DNA of 64,000 bases, from assembly GCA_018648265.1 (NCBI GenBank), contig JABGRN010000007.1:42915-106914 (forward strand), written 5' to 3'. Below the pieces are notes generated by a model. It worked only from the letters and a program-made list of their open reading frames with translations. It was not told the DNA's origin and ran no database searches. This document shows, one piece after another, positions 52,906 through 61,783 of this stretch. Made by a program: the position numbers and the translations under genes. Within the stretch, counting starts at the first letter, position 1. Each line of letters opens with the position of its first letter. Source of the DNA: Prolixibacteraceae bacterium (GTDB lineage Bacteria; Bacteroidota; Bacteroidia; Bacteroidales; Prolixibacteraceae).

Positions 52906-55335
52906 TTATTTATTTCGAATATTTATTTCCCCAGTTATCAGATCCTTTCCTTTAATTTTAAGTACAATATCACCTGCCTCTTTTAATGCCTGAACCGTAA
53001 CCACCAACTTTCCGCTAAAAGCTTTCATGGTTGGCAGGTGAAACATTTCAAGAGAAGTTGCATCGCCATTACAAACAACCTTAAATTTACCGGCGCCCGA
53101 AACTTCAAAATTTAACTGGTTCGCTGCATTCGGACAAAAGTTTCCATCTTTATCAACTACTGAAACAGTTATATAACTCAAATCTTTTCCGTCTGCATTT
53201 ATAATATTTTTGTCTGCTGACAACTCCAGATGATGAGGTTTGCCGGCGGTATGAACTTCTTTTTCAGCAACCGATTTTCCATTATCATCAAAGGCAACAA
53301 CTTTAATTGTTCCCGGCTCATATTTTACATCCATCCATCGCAAACGGTAGCGGTCGAGTTTTTCATCTTTGTTTTTTGTTCGGATTCCCTGACTTACCCC
53401 GTTTACAAATAATTCAGCACTGTTGTAATTAGTATAAACAAAAACCGGAGTAATTTCTCCTTCGCGGCCTTCCCAGTTCCAATGTGGTAAAATATGAAGT
53501 GTTTCATCTTCGGTATTCCAACGACTGCGATATAAATAATAGCGGTCTTTTGGAATTCCTGCTAAATCACAAATTCCAAAGTATGAGCTACGCGACGGCC
53601 ATGCTTCATTATACGGAGTTGGTTCTCCTAAATAGTCAAATCCTGTCCATACAAATTCGCCAATTACCCAGTCGAAATCGTCCTGCCAAATAAAATCATC
53701 GTCGGGAATATTCGACCAGTTACAAGCTTCCAAATCGTATGATGAGCTTTGGAAATCGTCGTAAGTTTTGTGTTTGAATTCTTCAACCGGAAATTTATAA
53801 ATTCCACGGGAGCTAACCGTTGAAGCTGTTTCAGAACCCAAAATAAATCCCTGCGGAAATTTTTGGAAAGCCTCTCCGTACAGTGGTAACCGATAATTTA
53901 ATCCGGGAATATCCATAATTGCACCGAATCCATTTTTCAAAGTGTTTGCTACCTGGTCCATTCCAACCGTAACCGGGCGTGTTGGGTCTTCGCGATGAAA
54001 AATATCCTGCAACCATTTTGCTCGTTTTACACCTTCGTCTCCCCATTGATCGGGGACTTCGTTACCCGAACTCCACATAACAATACTGGGATGATTTCGT
54101 GTAGCCCGAACAAAATTTACAACGTCTTTTTCAGCCCATTCCTCGAAAAACCGATTGTAGCCATTTTTGACTTTGGGTTTTGCCCACTCGTCAAAACTTT
54201 CGGCCAAAAACAAAAATCCCATTTCGTCGCAAAGTTCTAACTGTTCGTGCGATGGCATGTTGTGTGAAGAACGAACTGCATTGCACCCCATGTCTTTCAA
54301 AATAGTGAGTTGACGTTTTAACGCAGCTTTATTTACAGCGGCTCCCAGTGGCCCCAAGTCGTGGTGTAAACAAACTCCTTTAAACTTGGTTACTTCTCCA
54401 TTCAAAATCAATCCTTTTCCTCGTTCGTAAACCACTTCTCTGATTCCAAAACGTGTTATCAGTTCATCTTTTAACTCATTATTCTGAAATAATTTCGAAT
54501 GGGCAGTGTACAAATAAGGTGTTTCAATGTCCCATATTATAGGACTTGGAACTGCAATATTTTGCTCAACCTGATTTCCAAATTGTTCATTTGTAGTTTT
54601 GCTTGCCACCGTATTTCCATCGGCATCTTTTATTTCGGTAACTACATTAACATTTTCACCATTTATTTCTGATTTGATATTTACTTTTGCCACATCAGCA
54701 GCAACAAAAGGAGTAGTTATAAATGTTCCCCACTGTTTAAAACTCACCTCATCTTTTATAATAACCTGAACCTTGCGATAGATCCCGGCACCGGGATACC
54801 AGCGTGATGAAAAGGGCAAATTTTCAAGACGAACGGCTAAAATATTCTCCCCATCTTTTACATATTTTGAAATATCGAAATAGAAATAATTATATCCGAA
54901 CGGCCAGTTACCAACTTTCTCTCCGTTTACATAAACCTGCGCATCGCTCATTGCTCCATCAAAAACCAAAAGTGCTTTTTTGCGATCCTTAAATTCAGGA
55001 AGTTCAAAGGTTTTTCTATACCAGCCAGTACCAATGTGTGGCAAAGCTCCCGTTCTACCGGTTCTTTCTCTTGCTTCTTTTTCCAAATCCTGCCTAACCC
55101 GAACCATTTGTTTATCGATCTCTTTATTGAAAGGACCTTTAATTGCCCAGTCGTGAGGGACAGTTACTGTTTCCCAATTTAACGTACTTGTTGAAGGTTT
55201 TTCTGCCCCGGCCACTTCTTCGTTTATAAAATGCCAATTATCTTCCAAAAGAATTACTTGACGTGAATTGTTTTTTTGCGCAAAACCGCTGGTAAAAAGA
55301 AAAAGTGCTATTGAAATAAAAATGATTTGTTTCAT
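52906..55335 (-). CDS. GH2 family glycosidase
   Basis: Exported GH2 enzyme of 809 residues (signal about 1-19, FTSGFAQ). N-terminal sugar-binding domain with VTVPHDWAIKGPFNKE and TGWYRKTFELPEF, Ig-like domain, TIM barrel with GVCLHHDLGPLGAAVN, acid/base Glu in VMWSSGNEVPDQWG, probable nucleophile Glu in FILGSETASTVSSRG, and GEFVWTGFDYLGEPTPY. The C-terminal Ig-like domains (about 600-809, DUF4982/GH2_C5 type) are normal for Bacteroidota PUL beta-galactosidases and glucuronidases. Which sugar is released cannot be told from the sequence alone. Confidence 0.92.
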   Translation of the reverse strand: MKQIIFISIALFLFTSGFAQKNNSRQVILLEDNWHFINEEVAGAEKPSTSTLNWETVTVPHDWAIKGPFNKEIDKQMVRVRQDLEKEARERTGRTGALPHIGTGWYRKTFELPEFKDRKKALLVFDGAMSDAQVYVNGEKVGNWPFGYNYFYFDISKYVKDGENILAVRLENLPFSSRWYPGAGIYRKVQVIIKDEVSFKQWGTFITTPFVAADVAKVNIKSEINGENVNVVTEIKDADGNTVASKTTNEQFGNQVEQNIAVPSPIIWDIETPYLYTAHSKLFQNNELKDELITRFGIREVVYERGKGLILNGEVTKFKGVCLHHDLGPLGAAVNKAALKRQLTILKDMGCNAVRSSHNMPSHEQLELCDEMGFLFLAESFDEWAKPKVKNGYNRFFEEWAEKDVVNFVRATRNHPSIVMWSSGNEVPDQWGDEGVKRAKWLQDIFHREDPTRPVTVGMDQVANTLKNGFGAIMDIPGLNYRLPLYGEAFQKFPQGFILGSETASTVSSRGIYKFPVEEFKHKTYDDFQSSSYDLEACNWSNIPDDDFIWQDDFDWVIGEFVWTGFDYLGEPTPYNEAWPSRSSYFGICDLAGIPKDRYYLYRSRWNTEDETLHILPHWNWEGREGEITPVFVYTNYNSAELFVNGVSQGIRTKNKDEKLDRYRLRWMDVKYEPGTIKVVAFDDNGKSVAEKEVHTAGKPHHLELSADKNIINADGKDLSYITVSVVDKDGNFCPNAANQLNFEVSGAGKFKVVCNGDATSLEMFHLPTMKAFSGKLVVTVQALKEAGDIVLKIKGKDLITGEINIRNK

Positions 55336-55663
55336 TTGGATTGATTTAGTAATGACTGTAAAGATAAAGAGATGATTTTTAATTTTTGTACCAAAATTCT
55401 AAAATGACTTTATTAGACCGGCATGCCAACTATTTGATCAGGCTAGAATTCGGAATCTGTCATTTTGAAGAGATGTTGAAATAATTTACCAATGACAGAA
55501 TTTAATTTAGAGATCCCGAAACGAGTTCGGGATGACGTTCTAAAAAATAATGTTTGTATAGAAAGTCCTGCTGAATTTATTTCAGCATCTTTCTGTCTTC
55601 AACTCATTATACCCAAAATATTTTGGGTCAACTCTCAGCATGACGTCAAAATAGTTGCGTTTA
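55336..55663. other. Gene-free repeat region between GH2 and sulfatase genes
   Basis: 328 bp with no credible gene. It is filled with REP-type palindromes (see 55513-55628), plus a further copy of the GCATGACGTC motif near 55640. A 93-codon plus-strand ORF crosses it but consists of translated repeat sequence. Confidence 0.6.
55513..55628. repeat. REP array: three palindromes
   Basis: ATCCCGAA-ACGAG-TTCGGGAT (55513-55533), TGCTGAA-TTTAT-TTCAGCA (55569-55587), and a perfect 18-bp palindrome ACCCAAAATATTTTGGGT (55611-55628). The first two types also form the pair at 49.8 kb. Confidence 0.7.
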
Positions 55664-57091
55664 TTAATTTGAAATATGCTTTTCCTTTGCCGGATATTTC
55701 TGAACTACTCCTCCATAAGGAAAACCGGGAGTTTCGGTTCGTTCTTCCTCGAAAACCGCAATCATTTTTTTAACTATTTCAGGATGGTCCGCAGCAATAT
55801 TATTTGCTTCAGAAATATCGACTTCCAAATTATACAATTCAGTTTCAGAATTAATTCCATATCGAACGCCCTTCCAATTATCGATTCGGGCAGATTGGCG
55901 GAAACCCCCAGTTGGCATTTTTCTTCCCCAACCATCCAACTGAAATTCCCAGTTGAAATTGTTGTGTGTTGGTTGTTGTTTTCCTGTTAGAACAGGTAAA
56001 ATAGATATTCCGTTTGATTGCTCAGGCACTTCTATTCCAACAACATCAGCCAGTGTTGGCATTAAATCCTGAAATCCGGCAACATGATTTGAAATTTCTT
56101 CGGATTTGATTTTACCTTCCCAAAATGCGATAAGCGGAACACGAATTCCGCCTTCGTATAAATCGCGTTTAAATCCTTTTAATGCGCCGTTACTGTTAAA
56201 ATATTCGTGGTTGTGACCTTCATGGTGTGGGCCGTTGTCGCTGGTAAAAAGAACGAGTGTATTTTTCAGTTCATCCATTTCTTCAAGCTTTTGTAACATC
56301 CTGCCAATTTGTTCATCAAGCAAGGTAATTTTTGCGGCATGTAATCTTTCTTTTGCCTGCCAGTTCTGTTCGCTGTATATTTCCTGGTTTCCAATTTCCC
56401 TTTCGTGTCCGTGTGGTGCCCGGTACGACATAAACAGAAAAAAGGGTTTGTTTTTGTCCAGTTTGTCGAGAAAATTAAAAGCAAGTTCCGTTCTGAATTC
56501 GTCTTTGCACTGCCATTCATTCATATGATAATAAACCGAATCTTGTTTGCCGTCTATCCAATGCATTTCGGCGTCGTACTGAATTCCACCAAAACGTGAG
56601 CCCCACTGTTCCTGCACCGCAAAATCAAATCCACGATTATATGCCCAAGTTGAAACATCGTTGGGGTTGTCGAGGTGCCATTTCCCAACAAAACCAGTTT
56701 GATAACCTTCTTCACGCAACATTTCAGCCATTGTAATTTCATCTTTTTTCAGCGCAACTCGCATCCAGCTGTCATCATCAAAATGTCCATTATTACCGCG
56801 AATAGTATTAAAAGATGAAGATTTCCCAGTTAATAAAACTGCTCTTGATGGTGAACAAACTGCATTTCCGGCGTAAAAGTCAGTGAAACTCATGCCTTGT
56901 TTCGCCAGATTATCGAGCACGGGTGTTTGAATAATTTCTTGCCCGTAGCAACCCAGTTCGCCATAACCCAAATCGTCTGCAAGAAGAAGTAGGATGCTTG
57001 GTTTTTGACCCTCCTTTTTTTCTTTGGGTGGGATTTGGCAAGCTGTAAAAAGTAAGGCAAATATTGAAATTAGGATTAGTTTTGATTTCAT
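55664..57091 (-). CDS. Sulfatase, S1, lipoprotein (copy C)
   Basis: Sulfatase with formylglycine site Cys in NAVCSPSRAVLLTGKSSS (Cys87 counting from the upstream Met at 57115). ILLLLADDLGYGELGCYGQ, GFVGKWHLDNPNDVSTWAYNRGFD and FTSDNGPHHEGHNHEYFNSNGALKGFKRDLYEGG relate it to the tandem pair at 48-51 kb. The frame opens at 57115, but the Met at 57091 gives the usual compact lipoprotein signal (MKSKLILISIFALLFTAC) and is preferred. The mature length is normal. A repeat-rich gap follows it. Confidence 0.92.
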   Translation of the reverse strand: MKSKLILISIFALLFTACQIPPKEKKEGQKPSILLLLADDLGYGELGCYGQEIIQTPVLDNLAKQGMSFTDFYAGNAVCSPSRAVLLTGKSSSFNTIRGNNGHFDDDSWMRVALKKDEITMAEMLREEGYQTGFVGKWHLDNPNDVSTWAYNRGFDFAVQEQWGSRFGGIQYDAEMHWIDGKQDSVYYHMNEWQCKDEFRTELAFNFLDKLDKNKPFFLFMSYRAPHGHEREIGNQEIYSEQNWQAKERLHAAKITLLDEQIGRMLQKLEEMDELKNTLVLFTSDNGPHHEGHNHEYFNSNGALKGFKRDLYEGGIRVPLIAFWEGKIKSEEISNHVAGFQDLMPTLADVVGIEVPEQSNGISILPVLTGKQQPTHNNFNWEFQLDGWGRKMPTGGFRQSARIDNWKGVRYGINSETELYNLEVDISEANNIAADHPEIVKKMIAVFEEERTETPGFPYGGVVQKYPAKEKHISN

Positions 57092-57255
57092 TTTAGTCAG
57101 ATTAAGAATTTCCAAAAATATTGTTGCTTTCCAAATTTCATTTTCTAAATAATCTATTCATGAAACCTGTAATTACAAACATGATAAATATTCAACAGAA
57201 ATAGGGTTAAAAATTCATCAAAAACAACTGGTTTTTAGTCCAATTATTTGAGTAT

Positions 57256-58068
57256 TTAATACTTCATTTGGCTCACTTTGTCCCGTAAATGGCTGGAAAG
57301 ATCAATGTGTTTTTTATCGAAGTCAAACATGCTAATTAAAACTCCGGCAACATTTCGTTTTAATTTGCCCAAAACTCTGCCGTCTGGTTGAGCAATAAAA
57401 GCAGAGAAACTGCTTTGTTTTTTGCTGGTGTTTGCTCCACTAATCCAAAGTTTGTTGTTGGCTGCATTTCCACGGACAAATCCGGGAATAACTTCACCAA
57501 GGTTTTTACCTTCCTCCTGATATTCTTCTTCAGAATAATTGCCATCGTACCACGATTGAAATAATAACTCAACTCCTAAATGATAACATTGGCGGTACAA
57601 TTCCGGGTAACGCCACTCGTGGCAAATTAGTAGTCCGCATTTAATTCCATTAAGTTTGAAAATTCCGGGTTCTGTTCCGGAAGTGTACCAGTCGAGGTCA
57701 AATTCAGCGGGTAATCGCTTGTCGTAGCGATGTTCAATTTCACCAAAATTATTGATTACAAAGAGGCTGTTAAAAGGTTTTTCCATTTCTCCTTCAAAAA
57801 AATGAGTTCCAAATATCACCCAAATTTTATGCTGTTTTGCCAGATTGCAAATTTCGGAAATACCTTCTTTGATTTGCTTTTCCTTTTCCGGTTTGAATTC
57901 CTCAAAATCAATTCCACCGTACCCGCTTAAACAACATTCTGAAAAATGCACAACATCTGCTTTTTGATCAGCAGCTTTTTTAATTTGCTTTCTAATTGCT
58001 GACAAATTTTTGCCAACATCAGAATTTACTGCAAACTGTACGGTAGCAACTTTCAGTTTATTTTCCAT
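57256..58068 (-). CDS. Cytosolic carbon-nitrogen hydrolase (nitrilase superfamily)
   Basis: Amidase-type enzyme of 270 residues without a signal peptide. The triad is complete: Glu44 in VHFSECCLSGYGG, Lys117 in RYDKRLPAEF and Cys149 in GLLICHEWRYPELYRQ. It is a clear paralogue of the exported enzyme at 38.3-39.3 kb (shared FNSLFVINNFGEI-YDKR and IKCGLLIC blocks). The two may act on the same type of amide before and after uptake. The substrate is not predictable. Confidence 0.88.
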   Translation of the reverse strand: MENKLKVATVQFAVNSDVGKNLSAIRKQIKKAADQKADVVHFSECCLSGYGGIDFEEFKPEKEKQIKEGISEICNLAKQHKIWVIFGTHFFEGEMEKPFNSLFVINNFGEIEHRYDKRLPAEFDLDWYTSGTEPGIFKLNGIKCGLLICHEWRYPELYRQCYHLGVELLFQSWYDGNYSEEEYQEEGKNLGEVIPGFVRGNAANNKLWISGANTSKKQSSFSAFIAQPDGRVLGKLKRNVAGVLISMFDFDKKHIDLSSHLRDKVSQMKY

Positions 58069-58297
58069 TTGTCAGGGTTCTGTAGCTTGCTGTTTTTGTG
58101 TTGTTTATATTCTTGCACTTTTGCCTTTTCTATGTTTACTTCACGGCACTTCTCACTGCATTAAGGGATTTTATCAGTTGCCGGGCAAGGTACTCAATGC
58201 TAATTCATTTCGCTCCTTTTGGTTTTTCATTTGTTCGTCCTCATTCTAAAAAATTATAACCCCTTTTTTATTCTATAATTTATTAGCAAGTAGTCAA

Positions 58298-59062
58298 TCA
58301 CTCATACAAATCTTTTAAATTGCATTCAGCCAACTCCACATAGAAATCAGAAATTTTTGAAGTGATTTCCTTTAAATATCGTTCTCCTTTTTCGGCTGAC
58401 GCTTTTTGGGGGTTTCCAATGCCGGTATCTTTAGTAACTTTGCCCCAGTGGCGAGGTGTCCAGGCAGTTTTGTTTTTATAACCATCCAATTTAAATTGTT
58501 TGGCTTTCCCATCGCCAGCTTTTTTAAGCGGCAAAACCAATTCGGGGAAATAATGCATAATAACACTGGTTTCCATTTCGCCGGCATGATCCCCGCCTTC
58601 TTCAAAATATTCAGAAAGATCGAGTAATTTAAACCATTCGACTAAACTGATTAGCATTTCAGGGAATTGTGGTTGAATTTCGCGAATTAGTGGTTTAAAG
58701 TCGTTTCCACCGTGGCCATTCATTAATACCAGTTTTCGGATTCCCTGGTTGTAAAGTGCACGCACGATGTCCTCAAAAATTATTTTTTGTGTTGAGGGCC
58801 GGGTGTGTAAACAAAAAGGTAATTCGATTTGTCCCGGGTTTTGAACTCCCAAAGGGATAGTTGGAAGAACCATTATTTTCGCCCCTTTTCCCCAGGCTTT
58901 TTCAGCTGCTTCCGATGCAATTTTAGCTGTTTCCAGCGAATCGGTTCCGTAAGGTAAATGATAATTATGGGGTTCGGTTGCTCCCCAGGGGAGTATTGCA
59001 ACTTCGTATTTTTGATTTTTAACCTGTTTCCAGTTGGTTTGCTCTAAAATGTAAGGTTTCAT
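58298..59062 (-). CDS. Creatininase-family amidohydrolase
   Basis: Metal-dependent amidohydrolase of 254 residues. The metal and catalytic residues of the family are visible: Glu and His in LPWGATEPHNYHLPYGTDSLE, the MNGHGGNDFKPLI motif, and Glu in DHAGEMETSVIMHYFPEL. There is no signal peptide, so it is cytosolic. Family members open cyclic amides or hydrolyse formamides and lactams (creatinine, a formamide in riboflavin/F420 synthesis, mycofactocin-type peptides). In this glycan locus an amide-bearing sugar product is a possible substrate; this is inference. It starts 8 bp after the sialidase gene. Confidence 0.88.
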   Translation of the reverse strand: MKPYILEQTNWKQVKNQKYEVAILPWGATEPHNYHLPYGTDSLETAKIASEAAEKAWGKGAKIMVLPTIPLGVQNPGQIELPFCLHTRPSTQKIIFEDIVRALYNQGIRKLVLMNGHGGNDFKPLIREIQPQFPEMLISLVEWFKLLDLSEYFEEGGDHAGEMETSVIMHYFPELVLPLKKAGDGKAKQFKLDGYKNKTAWTPRHWGKVTKDTGIGNPQKASAEKGERYLKEITSKISDFYVELAECNLKDLYE

Positions 59063-59070
59063 ATTTATAT

Positions 59071-61710
59071 TTATTCAATTTCCACTGTTGTAAAAACAAT
59101 TCCTTCGTACGGACTAAAAACTCCTCCTTCGTACAGACATCCTAATTTATTTTTATTTATTAAAGTTAAATCGGAATAAGCAGAAGCTCCCGAATTTAAA
59201 ACTTTAACTGTTTGCCAAGAGCTGCCAAAATCTGAGCTTAATTTTAAAGTCATGTTGGTCCGGCTGTTTTTACTGGCAGGGTTTAAAAAATAAAGCGAAT
59301 TGTTTTTTTCTGAGAAGAGCAAACTAGCCTGACAAATAGGTTCAATTAATGTTGTGTCGGTCTGAATGTTTGACCATGTTAATCCGCCATCTTCGCTAAA
59401 ACTTATTTTTCGCGATTTTTGTGTGCGGTCATAATTCCGCATATTCAATAAAAGTTTTCCATTTGGCAATTCTGCGATTGTACATTCATTTACTTGATCT
59501 TGCGGTGTTGTTCCTCCCAATTCCCATGTTTTTCCGTTATTATCGGAATAAATTATGTGTGAGAAATATTTCTTTGTCCCAGCCTCAATATGATCGCAGG
59601 GAATAACCAACCGCCCATTATTTTCGCCATTTTGAAGTTGAATTCCATGGCAGGGACCAGTAGCATACCAAGTCCAGTTTTTTTGTTTTGTTGATGAAGT
59701 AATTTCTTTTGGCGTTGACCACTTTTCTCCTTCATTTTTAGAAGACGTTATAAAAACACGGCGGGTATCTTCGCTTTTTCCGGCAATAATATCGCGTTCG
59801 TGATCTTCTCCAAGATTCCAGGTCGTCAACAAATGAATTTCTCCCGTTTTTCGATCAACTACCGGGGCGGGATTACCACAAACATTTTTATTGTCGTTCC
59901 AGATTATTTTCAACTGGCTCCATGTTTTTCCTTCGTCAGCAGAACTTTTCATTACCAAATCAATGTCGCCGGTGTCTGAGCTTCCTTTTACACGTCCTTC
60001 GGCAAAGGCAAGTAACTTTCCTGAATTTGTGCATACAATTGCCGGGATCCGAAAAGTTTGATAACCATCGGTCCCGCTTTTAAAAAGGTAGTTTAAATTT
60101 TTGTTTTGCTGAATAATTTCCTCAATTGCGATAATTTGAAAAGTAAGATCGGCCTGGCTTCCTTCATATAAAATCCCAACATGTTTATCATCAACTTTTG
60201 TCATGCACGAGTATCCTCTTCCACCCAATTCATCTAACAAAAAACAGTATTCTTTTGGCCATGTTTTCGCATCGTCGAAACTAATTTTAATGGTCATGTG
60301 ATCTCGAAGGTATTTTGAATTAGGATTGCTGAATAATACAACTTTCCTCAATTCTCCATCGATTAAAAATTCTTCTTTAATTAAACTGCCCATGCAAGTT
60401 GATTCGGGCAAAGCACCTCGCGATGTATAATGTTTTCCCCAGGTTTGGCCTAAATCACTGGTAATATAAACCGATCTGCCATTAGTATCCGATTTATCTT
60501 TCCCGTTTCGGTTATCGCGCATATTTAGCATCAAACTTCCATCATTTAGTTCAATAACTTGCGATTCTGTTGTATTGGATTTTGCTCCAGTTCCAGTTTC
60601 CCAGGTTTCCCCAAGGTTTTTACTGAAAATAATTGTAGAATGAGGCATCTTATTTTCATCTTTAAATTGAGCCGGAAAAACCAATGTCCCATCTTTTAAA
60701 GTGATTCCTTTTCCTGGTCCTTGAAGTAATAAATGCCATTTTGGGTTTTTAATTTGTGATGTGATATTTATTGGTTTAGACCACGATTTGCCATCATCTT
60801 CTGATTTTACCAAAACAAATTGGCTTGTTTCTTCAGGGTCCATCCCCTGTTTCGATTCAACCCAGTTCCGTTTTCCTGGATGGCCGTGTGCCCAAACTGC
60901 TGCTACCCAAATTGTGTTTGTTTCGCGGTCGATTAAAACCGAAGGATCGCCAATGCCATTTTCAATATTTGGCAGGCCTCCCCATTTGCCCATGTCCATA
61001 ATTATTTTCATAGGATCCCATGTTTTTCCACCATCGGTACTTCGGCTCATCCCCACATCAATGTCTTCCTGTAAATCGGTTGAATTGTTTCGGCGGATAT
61101 CGTAAACAGCTATTAGTGTCCCGTTATTGGTTGTTGCCAATCCTGGAATACGAAAAGTATGAATACCATCGTCGTTGTGTTTGCGTAAGGCAATTCCTAA
61201 TTTTTTACGACCCGTTGCAGAAACTATCTCCGGGATAAATTTTTTATTATTGATTTTTATATTCAAACAGGTTGCATTTACCTCATTTAAAATATTGGCG
61301 TTTCCTTTCAATTTCATCGAAACCCAAAAGTTATTGGTTCCTTCAATTAATTTCTGATGACCACCAATTTTCATTTTTTTGTTGGGTGTTTCAGGAATCC
61401 CAAATCGGATACCCTCGCTCAGAAATGGTTTTTCTTCCGAATAATATATTTCTATTTCATTTATATCATTTTTAATATCGGTTCCCGAAATTTCAAGCGA
61501 AACCTCACGAAGAGAAAGTGGTTTTTCCTTTCCGACAGTTTCTATTTTAATTTGAAAGATTTGATTCGTTTTTTTTTCTTTTAAAACCGGAGTTACAAAT
61601 TGGTGAATAGTAACTGATTCAGTTCTCATGTTTTGAGCAGAAATGATTTTCCCCGGAACTCCAGCAGAAAAAAGAAAAAGGAAAACTATAAGTTTAAACC
61701 GGCAGTTCAT
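59071..61710 (-). CDS. Sialidase with two tandem catalytic domains
   Basis: Exported exo-sialidase-like protein of 879 residues. Signal peptide about 1-26; N-terminal BNR-associated domain (about 30-165); first six-bladed propeller (about 170-535) with FRIP (186-189), Asp boxes such as SRSTDGGKTW and KSEDDGKSW, Arg398 (NMRDN), Arg469 and the nucleophile Tyr500 (GYSCMT) with Glu in LYEGS; second propeller (about 540-879) with FRIP (553-556), SSADEGKTW, SEDGGLTW, NMRNYDR, NSRTNMTLK and AYSDLTLINKN...LYEGG. Typical Bacteroides sialidases end after one propeller, so this is a catalytic-domain duplication. It would release terminal sialic or related ulosonic acids. It is co-transcribed with the creatininase gene. 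Confidence 0.9.
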   Translation of the reverse strand: MNCRFKLIVFLFLFSAGVPGKIISAQNMRTESVTIHQFVTPVLKEKKTNQIFQIKIETVGKEKPLSLREVSLEISGTDIKNDINEIEIYYSEEKPFLSEGIRFGIPETPNKKMKIGGHQKLIEGTNNFWVSMKLKGNANILNEVNATCLNIKINNKKFIPEIVSATGRKKLGIALRKHNDDGIHTFRIPGLATTNNGTLIAVYDIRRNNSTDLQEDIDVGMSRSTDGGKTWDPMKIIMDMGKWGGLPNIENGIGDPSVLIDRETNTIWVAAVWAHGHPGKRNWVESKQGMDPEETSQFVLVKSEDDGKSWSKPINITSQIKNPKWHLLLQGPGKGITLKDGTLVFPAQFKDENKMPHSTIIFSKNLGETWETGTGAKSNTTESQVIELNDGSLMLNMRDNRNGKDKSDTNGRSVYITSDLGQTWGKHYTSRGALPESTCMGSLIKEEFLIDGELRKVVLFSNPNSKYLRDHMTIKISFDDAKTWPKEYCFLLDELGGRGYSCMTKVDDKHVGILYEGSQADLTFQIIAIEEIIQQNKNLNYLFKSGTDGYQTFRIPAIVCTNSGKLLAFAEGRVKGSSDTGDIDLVMKSSADEGKTWSQLKIIWNDNKNVCGNPAPVVDRKTGEIHLLTTWNLGEDHERDIIAGKSEDTRRVFITSSKNEGEKWSTPKEITSSTKQKNWTWYATGPCHGIQLQNGENNGRLVIPCDHIEAGTKKYFSHIIYSDNNGKTWELGGTTPQDQVNECTIAELPNGKLLLNMRNYDRTQKSRKISFSEDGGLTWSNIQTDTTLIEPICQASLLFSEKNNSLYFLNPASKNSRTNMTLKLSSDFGSSWQTVKVLNSGASAYSDLTLINKNKLGCLYEGGVFSPYEGIVFTTVEIE

Positions 61711-61783
61711 TTTAAAATATTGTTATTTGCTAAAAATAAAAAAAACTGTTGAAAGAAACCCGAATTTTGCTTTACAATTGGTT

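Noticed and set aside
55492..55773. 93-codon plus-strand ORF
   Set aside because: It is made of REP palindromes and the antisense of a sulfatase 3' end.
58069..58297. Possible gene or element in the 229-bp gap before the creatininase gene
   Set aside because: Only an 18-codon minus-strand ORF (MKNQKERNELALSTLPGN) was seen, with no homology cue and no repeat structure.
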